23,604 nucleotides of DNA from Anaerolineales bacterium (GCA_016789485.1 JAEURE010000005.1:1-23604), one strand, 5' to 3'; positions 14,784 through 23,284 are shown, counted from the first letter of the stretch. Numbers and translations are program-made. The notes: generated by a model not told the origin, from the sequence alone.

Positions 14784-17519
14784 TTACCTGCGTGACCAGA
14801 TCCAACCACCGACAAAACCAAGCAACTCCCCAAAAATCACGAAGGTGATCACACCGGATACGCTGCTGTTGATCATCAAATTGGTAATTCCAAACAGACC
14901 CAAGGCAAGGAAATTATAAGCAAGCAGACCACCCAACAGAATACCCAACGACCAACGCAAGGCAGATCTGCGATTGGAAATACGCACGAGAACAATATAG
15001 GCAATCCAGGCACTCACAAGGATAACCGACATGGCAACGACCCAGGCAGAAAAGCGCGGAAACCCACCTTCAGAGATATAGGGATCTACTTCCACTTCAA
15101 CAGGTGCTTCAGGCGTCGGCTCATCAATAGACTGGGTCAACTCCGGCACGACCACTGTTACAGCCACAGCGCCGGACTGAGAAACATCCAATTGCAGGAC
15201 TTCGGAAATGACAGCAGGTTCACTGGAAACACGAATCTCCAACAAACCCGGCTTGTCCAAACCAAAGGATGCCCTTGCCACGCCTTGTGTTGTAACGGAT
15301 TCCACCTGCTGTAAAATTCCGCCGCCTTCACCGGTGAGAAGCATGGAAAATTGTACAACTGTCCCATCTGGAACAGAATGTCCATTTTTATCCAGGATCG
15401 CACCCGTGCGGATCGCGATGGTGTCGCCAATTCGAAAGAGCGGAATTGGCGTTGGCTCAGGTGTAAGCAAAGAGCCCGGTGTAACTGGAACAGGTGACAG
15501 GTCCAGAAAGATCGGAATAATCTGAGCGGGATCCGGGGACATGACAGAGATCAAGTCATACCCAACCGCGGAGACGGAGATCGGGGATGCGCCAACAGGA
15601 GTCAACTCTTGAAAGAGCAGGCGGGCGGCAACGTCCACAAACTGAGGCTGTTTACTGTAAAGCGCGTAATAAGCCGTTAGCTTGGAAATAGTGGTGGTAT
15701 CAAAATAATAAGGTGCACCGAACGAAAAGAGGATTACATTTTTATCCCGCAAAAGGTCCGGACGTTCACGCAAAAAACGGCTGATAAGTGCAGGCTGGCC
15801 CACCGATGCATCCGTCACAGAAATGACGATCCAATCTGTCCGGTCAATATCTTCGATCATGAATTGACTGTCTTCCGGCTTATCAAGCAGAGCCTGTAAA
15901 TTCTCAAGTGAATAGGAAGTAAGCCGAAACCCCTCGGTTTGGTTTCCACTTTGGGGGCCATACAATTGCAAAATTACGCTCTCAAGTGCGTCCACAGCAA
16001 ACAACGGTTGCGGAGTGCAGTCCGCACATTGTTTTACATTTACAGTGTCCGTAAGAAAAACGAGGCGTTCATTGGGCTGGGGAGGAAGGGGTATGACAGA
16101 GGTCAGATCGGACAGAGACGGGCTGATCAAGGTTGCTGAATTGCGAGCCACTGCAAACGTAACCGCAATATCCGAACCCAGGTCCGGCAACTGATCGCCA
16201 TTATTCACAACATTGCTGAAAACAAAATTACCGTAGAGCCCCATTTTAGCAGCCAGAATGCGAGCCACGGAGGCGTCTACGCGCTGGGCAAAAGCAGGAT
16301 CTTCGTTGTATTTTTGCACGAAGAAATTAATGACGCGAGTAGTCGTAGTAAACGTATCAGGCGCATCATTTGAAACAATATTGCCAAGGTACAAAATATC
16401 ATTCCCAGCCAGGAAGGCATCACGGGCAGCAACGCGCGCAAAAAATTGACCGCCGCCGGAAGCATAAAAGTCCCTGACGGAAGGACTGCCCAAATCGTCA
16501 CTCACAACCAGGCCGCCGTTTGCGTACCAGGAGGCAAATTGAGGCAAAGCCAATATTTGACTCAAAGCCTGCGAATCGAAACTGATCGGCCTTGTAGTAG
16601 CACGGATATTCCCTTGAAAACCCTGATAACGAATATGAGAAACCAGCAGACCATCCACCGTACTGCTCTCAGAGATCGCATTTCCAGTCACTGCAAAGAA
16701 AGGCGCAAGCTCTATTTGTTTAAGCTGCTCCAAAGATTTACGGACGGTGGAAACTTCCTGTTCAGGCAATCGGTCTGCACCACCTACGCCGGGGAAGTGC
16801 TTGGCAATGACAAGAATTTTATTTTCACTGCCAATGTGTAAACCGTCCACATAGGCACGCCCCATCTCGCCCACCCAAAACGGGTCGCCGCCAAATACAC
16901 GGGCACCCAGATCTCCGCCCGAAGAGGATGGAGATTCCAATACATCCAGCGACGGACCAATATGAAAATTAAATCCAAGCGCAGCTAGCTCACGGCCACG
17001 CACAAGTCCAACTTGCGTGGCAAAATCAGGGTTCCAGGTGGCACCAATTGCCATCTCACTAGGCAGAGGAGTCAAACCGGTCAGGATCTGGTCCGTTGGA
17101 TGACCATCCCCCTCCTGTGTGGTGCCAATAAACAGAGGCACATACGTCGAAGTAAATACCTGCCCTGTTTGTGGGTCTGTAAATGGAGAAACGGCTGAGT
17201 CCCATTCCATGCGCTGAAGGGCTTCAATCAACGCATCGGCTTGAGTAACCGTATTGGTCCCGGTAAAGTTATCGTTTTGCGATGACAACATCACACCGCC
17301 AACGTGATAACGGGTTACCAGATCATAAATTTGAGAAGTAGAACCTGTATCTGTCCCATTAAATGTAACAAGGAATAATTGTCCAACGCGTTCTGCAGGG
17401 GTCATCCCATCCAGAATCAGACGAATGCCGGGCGGAGGCGTGGAAGTTTGCGCCTGCGCCGGAACAGGCACAAGGGTAAAAAGAAAAATCGCTAATAAAA
17501 AAACTCGAATGAATCGCAT
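14784..17519 (-). CDS. Secreted, membrane-anchored GH3-family glycosidase
   Basis: The 911-residue protein has a signal peptide (about 1-23, ending AQA), a GH3 catalytic domain (about 35-430), a probable GH3 C-terminal domain, an Ig/Big-like domain (about 690-770) and three C-terminal membrane helices ending in WSRR. GH3 wording includes LDGMTPAERVGQLFLVTF, IAKHFPGVGGAD and the PROSITE-like GLVVSDDLG with nucleophile D341. The closest branch is NagZ-type beta-N-acetylglucosaminidase. However, NagZ uses an Asp-x-His dyad on a loop after KHFPGHG; here the loop reads GVGGADRLPEQE and has no histidine. Activity or acid/base residue may therefore differ. Unlike NagZ it faces outside the cytoplasm. 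There is no ribosome site; a TATAAA ends 8 bases before the ATG. Confidence 0.88.
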   Translation of the reverse strand: MRFIRVFLLAIFLFTLVPVPAQAQTSTPPPGIRLILDGMTPAERVGQLFLVTFNGTDTGSTSQIYDLVTRYHVGGVMLSSQNDNFTGTNTVTQADALIEALQRMEWDSAVSPFTDPQTGQVFTSTYVPLFIGTTQEGDGHPTDQILTGLTPLPSEMAIGATWNPDFATQVGLVRGRELAALGFNFHIGPSLDVLESPSSSGGDLGARVFGGDPFWVGEMGRAYVDGLHIGSENKILVIAKHFPGVGGADRLPEQEVSTVRKSLEQLKQIELAPFFAVTGNAISESSTVDGLLVSHIRYQGFQGNIRATTRPISFDSQALSQILALPQFASWYANGGLVVSDDLGSPSVRDFYASGGGQFFARVAARDAFLAGNDILYLGNIVSNDAPDTFTTTTRVINFFVQKYNEDPAFAQRVDASVARILAAKMGLYGNFVFSNVVNNGDQLPDLGSDIAVTFAVARNSATLISPSLSDLTSVIPLPPQPNERLVFLTDTVNVKQCADCTPQPLFAVDALESVILQLYGPQSGNQTEGFRLTSYSLENLQALLDKPEDSQFMIEDIDRTDWIVISVTDASVGQPALISRFLRERPDLLRDKNVILFSFGAPYYFDTTTISKLTAYYALYSKQPQFVDVAARLLFQELTPVGASPISVSAVGYDLISVMSPDPAQIIPIFLDLSPVPVTPGSLLTPEPTPIPLFRIGDTIAIRTGAILDKNGHSVPDGTVVQFSMLLTGEGGGILQQVESVTTQGVARASFGLDKPGLLEIRVSSEPAVISEVLQLDVSQSGAVAVTVVVPELTQSIDEPTPEAPVEVEVDPYISEGGFPRFSAWVVAMSVILVSAWIAYIVLVRISNRRSALRWSLGILLGGLLAYNFLALGLFGITNLMINSSVSGVITFVIFGELLGFVGGWIWSRR

Positions 17520-17527
17520 TGCTTTCT

Positions 17528-17556
17528 TTTATATCACAATCCCGTACGTTACCAAA
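17528..17556 (-). promoter_or_regulatory. Predicted promoter of the GH3 gene, nearly leaderless
   Basis: On the minus strand TTTGGT and TATAAA (17533-17528) are 17 bases apart. Transcription would begin at about 17521, two bases before the ATG. The spacer contains CGTACGGG, one arm of the adjacent palindromic repeat, so a protein bound there would block the promoter. Confidence 0.45.
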
Positions 17557-17628
17557 AGGTTTTTAAAGAAGCGTACGGGACAATCCCGCACGTTACTAAA
17601 TGGTTTTCGGTGAAACGTACGGGACAAT
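17536..17628. repeat. Two tandem 44-bp units, each an imperfect palindrome
   Basis: The unit starts ACAATCCCG and ends CGTACGGG, repeating exactly every 44 bases (17536, 17580), with a third start ACAAT at 17624. Arms are CCCGTACG/CGTACGGG (17541-17548 with 17572-17579) and CCCGCACG/CGTACGGG (17585-17592 with 17616-17623). Loop sequences differ while the arms are conserved. Where the units meet, CGTACGGGACAATCCCGCACG forms another inverted pair. It could be a REP-like dispersed element, a small non-autonomous transposon remnant, or an operator array for the GH3 promoter it overlaps. Confidence 0.8.
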
Positions 17629-17639
17629 AAGCCCTAAGA

Positions 17640-17670
17640 TAAAAATGGACGCCGCTCAGTGAACGGCGCC
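17640..17670 (-). terminator. Intrinsic terminator of the phosphodiesterase gene
   Basis: On the minus strand GGCGCCG pairs with CGGCGTC around a 9-base loop, followed by CATTTTTAT. It lies about 55 bases past the stop codon. Confidence 0.7.
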
Positions 17671-17725
17671 TTGCTGATTTTCGCTTCGTTCCCCGCTCAA
17701 ACCTGCTCCCGACATCCTGACAAAT

Positions 17726-18478
17726 TTAGCCGCCCCGGCCAAGAACTCGAACCGCAGTCGCTGGGTCATCGGTAAAGATACCGTCCGCGCCCCATTCCTT
17801 GAGTTGATTCAACTCCTCAGGCGTATTTGCCGTCCACACATGCACGCGGCGCTTGAGGCGATGCGCGCGCTGCATCTGTTCCCTGCTCGTGCTTGAAATA
17901 TGAGGATGCAACGCTTGATAATCGCCAAACATAAAGCCGAAGGAACGCGCCCATAAACCGACAAGCCCGGGCATGGCAAGCAAACCGCGAGGACAACCGG
18001 GCAGTGCCTGCGCCGCAATCTTCAAGTTGGACGCAAAAAATGACGAAAAGATGATCTGCCCCTGATTGTTATGCCGCTTGATCAACTCACAAACTTTCAG
18101 TGTCAAGCCGTCACGCGGGGTGGAATAATTGGTCAATTCAATATTGATCAGCTTATCCTTCCCAACAGTTTCGAAGACTTCCTCCAGCAGAGGGACCCTG
18201 ATTCCTCTGAATTTTTCATCGAACCACGCGCCCGCATCCAGTTTGCGAATCTCTTCCAGGCTGACGGATGAGACCTTGCCGCTGCCGTTCGTGGTGCGGT
18301 TTAGCGTGGAATCGTGAATGACAACCACATGCCCATCGGAGGTTAATTTCGCATCAAGCTCAACGCCGTCCGCGCCTTTTTGGATGGCTTGTGAAAAAGA
18401 CGGCAGAGTATTCTCCGGTGCGTTGACCAGGTCGCCGCGATGGCCGAGAATGATTGGAGAGGGAAAATTTTCAAGCAT
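17726..18478 (-). CDS. Glycerophosphodiester phosphodiesterase
   Basis: The 250-residue TIM-barrel enzyme has the family motifs ILGHRGDLVNAPENTLPSF (H13, R14, E22), GADGVELDAKLTSDGHVVVIHDSTLNRTTNG (E40, D42, H55) and the C-terminal VHVWTANTPEELNQLKEWGADGIFTDDP. Members split glycerophosphodiesters such as glycerophosphoglycerol or glycerophosphoethanolamine into glycerol 3-phosphate and an alcohol. It has no signal peptide and resembles cytoplasmic UgpQ-type enzymes. The start at 18478 has no ribosome site. It lies 32 bases after the AAA+ ATPase stop on the same strand, so it is probably the second gene of that transcript. A terminator follows. Confidence 0.92.
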   Translation of the reverse strand: MLENFPSPIILGHRGDLVNAPENTLPSFSQAIQKGADGVELDAKLTSDGHVVVIHDSTLNRTTNGSGKVSSVSLEEIRKLDAGAWFDEKFRGIRVPLLEEVFETVGKDKLINIELTNYSTPRDGLTLKVCELIKRHNNQGQIIFSSFFASNLKIAAQALPGCPRGLLAMPGLVGLWARSFGFMFGDYQALHPHISSTSREQMQRAHRLKRRVHVWTANTPEELNQLKEWGADGIFTDDPATAVRVLGRGG

Positions 18479-18510
18479 GAGAGTCAGGTATCGGTTAAGG
18501 GAGAGGCGGT

Positions 18511-19839
18511 TTAAATATCCACAAAGTAGGCTCTGCCAGCGTGATCGATCATCTCACGCGACATCACAGGAGGCACAGCAAGATAGGAAGCAATGTCAAT
18601 GATCTGGTCGCACAGATCGCGCGGATGAGATGCTCTTAATTTGCGATTGCGTTTGATATACCATTCCTGCAAAAGATAAGCGAGACCCTGGTCGTTATAT
18701 TCAATGCGTTTCGCCTGGGCAACCCGCTTAAAAATTTCACGATATTCTTCAAAGGAAGGATCACCGATCTCAATCTTGTGACGCAGCCGGCGCAGGAAGG
18801 CTTCATCCACAAGGTCTTTGGGCGGCAAGTTCGTGGAAAAGACGATCAATACATCAAAGGGAACTTCAACTTTGCGGCCTGTATGCAGGCGCAAATAATC
18901 GAGACGATTCTCCAGTGGAACGATCCAGCGATTCAGCAAATCACGCGGGCGGACCTGCTGACGGCCAAAATCGTCGATAAGCAAAATACCGCCATTCGCT
19001 TTAACCTGAAAAGGTGCTTCGTAAAATTTGGTCGTGTCGTCAAAAACAAGGTCGAGACCTTCCAATGTCAACTCGCCGCCGACAACGATGAAGGGTCTGC
19101 GAATTTTTACCCAGCGCGGATCACGACGTATGTTCGTGCGCAAACTGCCTGTTGGGTTGCCATTGCCGGGCTCCGTATCCGGTGCAAGGCTGTGACTGAC
19201 CGCATCGTACACTTTGATGACCTGTCCATCCAAATACAAGGCATAGGGGATGTACATGTTTTGACTGAGGACAAGGTTGCCAAAGGCACGGGCGATACTG
19301 GTCTTGCCGTTCCCTGGAGGTCCGTACATAAATATGGAAGAGCCTGAATTAAGGGCGGGACCAAGCCTTTGGAATGTAGATTCGGAAATGACTAATTGGG
19401 AAAGGATCTGGCGCATGGTGCGCGTGGTGACGGTTAATCGTCCGCTTTTTTGACGGCGAATGGCTTCGTTATAAACCTCGAACGGCACGGGCGCAGGCCC
19501 TGCATATTGGCTGCGCTCCATCGCTTCGCGTGCTCGCAGGATTCCCGCGCTTGTGATGCCGTAGGTGTATGCGCCTTCACCCAAACCGCCCTGGGATGAT
19601 TTCACTTCGATGAATTTTTCCTGCTTCAAAATGGTCAGCAATTGATCGGTCACGCCTGCCAATGGCAGGGTAATTTCTTCAGAGATCTTGAACCCGGTCA
19701 AATAACCACGGAAGTAGAGGACTTTAAGGATCAAATCTTGCAGCCAAAGGGGCGAAAGACCAGTATCTTCAAGGCTATTGATCTGTGGAGGCGAAAAACC
19801 GCCAACAGCACCTGAAATTTGTCCTGTTTGTCTCGTCAT
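18511..19839 (-). CDS. AAA+ ATPase with N-terminal winged-helix-like region
   Basis: The 442-residue protein has an N-terminal region (about 30-110) that looks like a winged-helix domain (LQDLILKVLYFRGYLTG, then VTDQLLTILKQEKFIEV, then YTYGITSAGILRARE). An AAA+ module follows: Walker A MYGPPGNGKTS (171-181, K179), Walker B GGILLIDDFGRQ (283-294), sensor I VFSTNL (N337) and arginine finger region FLRRLRHKIEI (349-359). The segment between Walker A and B is unusually long, about 100 residues. The target is unknown; no partner gene of a recognised system is adjacent. A TTG at 19851 gives a 4-residue longer frame, but the ATG at 19839 is chosen. It is transcribed away from the GT2 gene; the phosphodiesterase follows in the same direction. 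Confidence 0.8.
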   Translation of the reverse strand: MTRQTGQISGAVGGFSPPQINSLEDTGLSPLWLQDLILKVLYFRGYLTGFKISEEITLPLAGVTDQLLTILKQEKFIEVKSSQGGLGEGAYTYGITSAGILRAREAMERSQYAGPAPVPFEVYNEAIRRQKSGRLTVTTRTMRQILSQLVISESTFQRLGPALNSGSSIFMYGPPGNGKTSIARAFGNLVLSQNMYIPYALYLDGQVIKVYDAVSHSLAPDTEPGNGNPTGSLRTNIRRDPRWVKIRRPFIVVGGELTLEGLDLVFDDTTKFYEAPFQVKANGGILLIDDFGRQQVRPRDLLNRWIVPLENRLDYLRLHTGRKVEVPFDVLIVFSTNLPPKDLVDEAFLRRLRHKIEIGDPSFEEYREIFKRVAQAKRIEYNDQGLAYLLQEWYIKRNRKLRASHPRDLCDQIIDIASYLAVPPVMSREMIDHAGRAYFVDI

Positions 19840-19884
19840 AATGATCACCAATCCCGCGCAATAAAATTTGGGTATAACAATTCA

Positions 19885-19890
19885 ATTATA
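19885..19890 (-). promoter_or_regulatory. -10 element of the AAA+ ATPase gene
   Basis: TATAAT on the minus strand lies 45 bases before the ATG at 19839. It is back to back with the + strand TATAAT at 19903, only 12 bases away. Confidence 0.45.
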
Positions 19891-19902
19891 CTTCTTTTCG
19901 TT

Positions 19903-19908
19903 TATAAT
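19903..19908 (+). promoter_or_regulatory. -10 element of the glycosyltransferase gene (leaderless mRNA predicted)
   Basis: TATAAT ends 9 bases before the ATG at 19918, so the expected transcript starts about 3 bases before the start codon. There is no ribosome site between them. Confidence 0.6.
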
Positions 19909-19917
19909 CCAGCCCAT

Positions 19918-20601
19918 ATGAAACTATCAGTCATAATCCCTGTTTACAACGAAGTTGAAAGCATTGAAACCATTTTGAATCGTGTGTATGATACAAAACT
20001 TACCCATGAAATCATTGTGGTGGATGACGGCTCAAAAGATGGGACGCGCGACAAATTAAAAGATTTGGATGGCAAAAAAGGTATTCATGTCATCCTGCAC
20101 GAGAAAAATCAAGGCAAAGGCGCGGCGGTGCGGACTGGAATGGCGGCGGCAAAGGGCGACATCCTCCTAATTCAGGATGCCGACCTCGAATACGATCCCC
20201 GTGATTTCCCCGAGCTATTGAAACCAATTCACGAAGGCCTTGCAGACGTGGTCTACGGCTCGCGTTTTCTTGGGCGCGCGCATCGAGTCACGATGTTCTG
20301 GCACCTGGTAGCAAACAAAATGCTGACCTTAATGACCAATATCATGTACGACACCATCCTGACCGACATGGAAACTGGATATAAAGTTTTTAAACGCGAA
20401 GTAATCGAGGGAATGGTCATTCGCGCCAACAGTTTCAATTTCGAGCCTGAGTTCACCGCAAAAATCCTCAAACGCAAATATCGAATTTTTGAAGTGCCGA
20501 TCACCTTCAATCCGCGGGATTACACCCAGGGCAAGAAGATCAAATTACACGATGCCTTCGAAGCGATCTGGGCATTGATCAAATACAGGTTCGTGGATTA
20601 A
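19918..20601 (+). CDS. Family 2 glycosyltransferase, dolichol-phosphate-mannose-synthase-like
   Basis: The 227-residue GT-A fold enzyme starts LSVIIPVYNEVESIETIL, has EIIVVDDGSKDGT (31-43), NQGKGAAVRTGM (64-75) and the metal/donor motif LIQDADLEYDP (D87, D89), then VVYGSRFLGR and the acceptor-side TDMETGYKVF. These are typical of the DPM1/polyprenyl-phosphate sugar transferase group, which transfers a sugar from a nucleotide donor to a lipid carrier at the inner membrane. No membrane helices follow the domain, unlike ArnC or GtrB types. An upstream in-frame ATG at 19819 would add 33 residues antisense to the ATPase gene and lacks support; the family start LSVIIPVYNE fits 19918. Confidence 0.9.
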   Translation: MKLSVIIPVYNEVESIETILNRVYDTKLTHEIIVVDDGSKDGTRDKLKDLDGKKGIHVILHEKNQGKGAAVRTGMAAAKGDILLIQDADLEYDPRDFPELLKPIHEGLADVVYGSRFLGRAHRVTMFWHLVANKMLTLMTNIMYDTILTDMETGYKVFKREVIEGMVIRANSFNFEPEFTAKILKRKYRIFEVPITFNPRDYTQGKKIKLHDAFEAIWALIKYRFVD

Positions 20602-20636
20602 TCAAAAGGCGGGCACAATGTGCCCGCCTTTTGATT
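20600..20636 (+). terminator. Terminator of the glycosyltransferase gene
   Basis: A perfect 17-bp stem (20600-20616 with 20620-20636, core AAAAGGCGGGCAC / GTGCCCGCCTTTT) has a 3-base loop. It overlaps the stop codon. The T-run is only four long, but A/T at both ends could make it work in both directions. Confidence 0.75.
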
Positions 20637-20705
20637 CCGCTTCAGCCATCCCCCCTGCCTGTTGATGTAAACCCAGGCTGGGTCGGCGCGAGAAGCGCTT
20701 CCATG

Positions 20706-20742
20706 AAAAAAACAGGGCATGGAAATTATTCCATGCCCTGTT
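20706..20742 (-). terminator. Intrinsic terminator of the S41 protease gene
   Basis: On the minus strand AACAGGGCATGGAA pairs perfectly (14 bp) with TTCCATGCCCTGTT around a 4-base loop, followed by a run of T. It starts 9 bases past the stop codon. Confidence 0.92.
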
Positions 20743-20750
20743 GGCGTACA

Positions 20751-23246
20751 TCAAGGCTTTACATAAACATTGTATTCAAGAATATAGTCACCTGCTTCGT
20801 AATCCGCACTTCCGTCGTTGATGGGAGCTGTGAAAGTGGTCGCTATGGATAACTTGTGTTCACCAGCTGGCCATTTGCTCAAAGCCGTGTAATACAGCCG
20901 ACACCATTGACCGCCATTCTCGAGATCTTCTCTCCTCAACTGGTCCAGAGGGACATCTTCACCGTCGAGAGTGAACTTTAATTCAATATTCTCAAAGTTC
21001 TGGTTAAGCACTTCCTTTGTGGACGTGCACCAAGCATACATCCAGATCAAAGTTTCTTCCTTCAAAATGGGGACAGTGTACGTGAGTGTACCGGGAGTGC
21101 CAAAATCCGCAGATTGATATTGTTCACGCGCCAGATCTTCAAGGAAATTCTTTCCAGAGGAAAACGCAGAAGAAGCCGCAGCGGCACTTGCCAATTCCGG
21201 CGGACCGGAAGGTGTGATGCCCGCGCCAAGAGGCTGGCTGATGGCCCGTTCTGCAAACGCGAGAACGACATCTTCGCCATTGTATTGCTGGAGAAGGGTC
21301 TCAGCGGTCACGGGAACTCGCAGGTCAGGCACAACGCCATTGCCTTCAAGATGAATATTGCCATCCGCATCCATGGCGCGGCCAATGGTCATTTGGGTGT
21401 AGAGACCCTCAGGCATGTAGAAACCTTCCACACTGCCGCCCGCTCCTTCCGAAGGATACTGTCCCACGATAATGGCACGGTCATTGATCGTCATATTATA
21501 GGAGAAGAATTCACAGGCACTGGCGCAGTTCGGACCAACCATGACCACAACCTGCCCGTTGTATTGAAGTTCTTCACGCGGCGGGATCATGGTCTCTTCG
21601 TAGTCCGGGTCAATGAAGAAATCACCGGTGCTGTCATCGTAATATGCGGTCTGGCCCACTACAATCTCTTCATTAAAGAAATAAGCTGCCATCTGGTCGG
21701 CAAGCCAGCCGCTACCGCCGCCGTTATTACGCAAGTCCAGGATGATACCGGGCACTTCATTATCATTGAAGTATTGCATGGCTCGTTCCCAGACCAGGAT
21801 GGAAAGCAGGTCGTTATCCGAAAAACTGGAGATTTTTACATAGCCATAACCGCTCGGCAGCATATCAAATTCTACCGGCAAGGCTTCAGCATCCACGCCT
21901 GCGCGGAAGGAGGAAGCATTAAAGCTATCAAACTCGTTGACCACAGGCAGGGAAGCAGTTTGTTCCGAGCCTTCAGGATTCTTGAAGACAACTTCAACTT
22001 GACCCTTTTCGAGCTTGAAGCGGGTTGCGTAGCGCAATTGTTGCAGACGCTTGATCTCTGGATTGCTAAATGGAGATGACCACGGAACAGTCGCTTCAAC
22101 CACATCGCCGGTTGGGACTCCATCCAACGAAATGATCTCCGCTCCCCAAATCATTCCAGCTTTCGCAGCAGGACCATTCTCTAAAACAAAATTGGTGATG
22201 AACTTGCCATCGTCCGTTTCGCGCATCCCAAAACCTAAACCACCCGCAGTTTCGGACTGGAAATCTGCGTCCAAAAGGGACGAATCAAATCCAATGTGGG
22301 TATCAGGAATAGACCAGAGGAAGTCGCGCAACGCCAATGCATAAGCGTGCGTATCCTTATTTTTCTCCGCTTCTTCAAAACGCGGACGGAATTCCTTGCC
22401 CTTCGCATCCCAATCGATCTTTTTCAGTTCAGTGAAGGCATATTCATTCTTGAACTTCTCGAGCATCGCATCGAATGCTTCAGTATAGGAAAGCGCAGAG
22501 AAATCATCCGCTGCAGAGCCTTCCGGCTCAAGCAGGGGAATTTCTGGGCTTTCGGAACGGTCAATGCCAAAGGGAGTTGAATCCAGATCGATGACAGACC
22601 AGCCCGCAGGGATGTCCATGATCGGGTCGTCATCGGTGAACAACTTCTTATCATCGCCAAACCCTGAAGGGAATGACTGCTTGTCATCCGGTGCATAGAC
22701 CAAATACTTGCCGCCGAACACTTCAAGGTAAAAATCGCTGTCATCACTGACGTTGGTGGAGGCATATGCAGAAGACCAGCCGCCGCCGCCCTGATCTCGG
22801 CGCTCAAGGAATGGATCGCCCCAGGTATTCGTCCAATATGCCACGGCAAAAACCATTACACCTGTCTCATCAGCAGCATCGTGATCAACATCATGCAAGG
22901 TACCGTTCGGCACTTCGGGCAACGTCAGGCTATATGTAAAAGGTGATGTATAAAAATCGGAAGTGATCTGACCGATGACTTGCGACTCAACCGGAATAAG
23001 GAACTTGCGATTACGGGTGACAAAGCCGCCCTGATCTTCGAGAATGATCACAGGCTCTGCAACGCCCATGGTGAAAAACGTATTAGTGTAGGTTACGGTT
23101 CCAGTAACAATTTTAGGACCCGATCCATCTTCTGCCGTCACTTCTGTGGAAGCTGGAACATCCGTCCCAGCCTTGGGGGCACATGCGGCAAGCATCATAC
23201 TTACAGCAACAAAAACTGCAACAATTTGAAACAAACGTGATCTCAT
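20751..23246 (-). CDS. S41-family serine protease lipoprotein with PDZ-like domain
   Basis: The 831-residue protein has a lipoprotein signal (hydrophobic 7-20, lipobox LAAC, C22). A beta-rich N-terminal region with no family I recognise follows (about 45-245). A PDZ-like domain (about 335-425, GLGFGMRETDDG then GPAAKAGMIWGAEIISLDG) leads into the S41 core (about 465-665): GYGYVKISSFSDN, IILDLRNNGGGSGWLA (501-516) and VVVMVGPNCASACEFFSYNM (567-586) with nucleophile S576. H317 in DTHIGF could be the catalytic histidine, as in tricorn-type members. The C-terminal 150 residues look like another beta domain. It should act on proteins or peptides outside the membrane. GAGGAGGT lies just before the ATG. 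The gene is divergent from the truncated gene at the window end. Confidence 0.88.
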   Translation of the reverse strand: MRSRLFQIVAVFVAVSMMLAACAPKAGTDVPASTEVTAEDGSGPKIVTGTVTYTNTFFTMGVAEPVIILEDQGGFVTRNRKFLIPVESQVIGQITSDFYTSPFTYSLTLPEVPNGTLHDVDHDAADETGVMVFAVAYWTNTWGDPFLERRDQGGGGWSSAYASTNVSDDSDFYLEVFGGKYLVYAPDDKQSFPSGFGDDKKLFTDDDPIMDIPAGWSVIDLDSTPFGIDRSESPEIPLLEPEGSAADDFSALSYTEAFDAMLEKFKNEYAFTELKKIDWDAKGKEFRPRFEEAEKNKDTHAYALALRDFLWSIPDTHIGFDSSLLDADFQSETAGGLGFGMRETDDGKFITNFVLENGPAAKAGMIWGAEIISLDGVPTGDVVEATVPWSSPFSNPEIKRLQQLRYATRFKLEKGQVEVVFKNPEGSEQTASLPVVNEFDSFNASSFRAGVDAEALPVEFDMLPSGYGYVKISSFSDNDLLSILVWERAMQYFNDNEVPGIILDLRNNGGGSGWLADQMAAYFFNEEIVVGQTAYYDDSTGDFFIDPDYEETMIPPREELQYNGQVVVMVGPNCASACEFFSYNMTINDRAIIVGQYPSEGAGGSVEGFYMPEGLYTQMTIGRAMDADGNIHLEGNGVVPDLRVPVTAETLLQQYNGEDVVLAFAERAISQPLGAGITPSGPPELASAAAASSAFSSGKNFLEDLAREQYQSADFGTPGTLTYTVPILKEETLIWMYAWCTSTKEVLNQNFENIELKFTLDGEDVPLDQLRREDLENGGQWCRLYYTALSKWPAGEHKLSIATTFTAPINDGSADYEAGDYILEYNVYVKP

Positions 23247-23269
23247 ACTACCTCCTCGGAATTTGCCCC

Positions 23270-23275
23270 ATTATA
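23270..23275 (-). promoter_or_regulatory. -10 element of the S41 protease gene
   Basis: The sequence ATTATAAT (23270-23277) reads TATAAT on both strands. On the minus strand the start would be near 23263, giving a leader of about 17 nt with the GAGGAGGT site. No convincing -35 is visible. Confidence 0.5.
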
Positions 23276-23284
23276 ATGCCGAAG

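Noticed and set aside
17536..17628. CRISPR array
   Set aside because: There are only two units in direct contact, no unique spacers and no cas genes.
18778..19347. 189-codon + strand frame opposite the AAA+ ATPase gene
   Set aside because: It is a shadow frame; the opposite strand has intact Walker and sensor motifs.
21114..22079. 321-codon + strand frame opposite the S41 protease gene
   Set aside because: It is antisense to a gene with clear catalytic motifs and a ribosome site; its composition (His/Arg/Ile-rich) is typical of a shadow frame.
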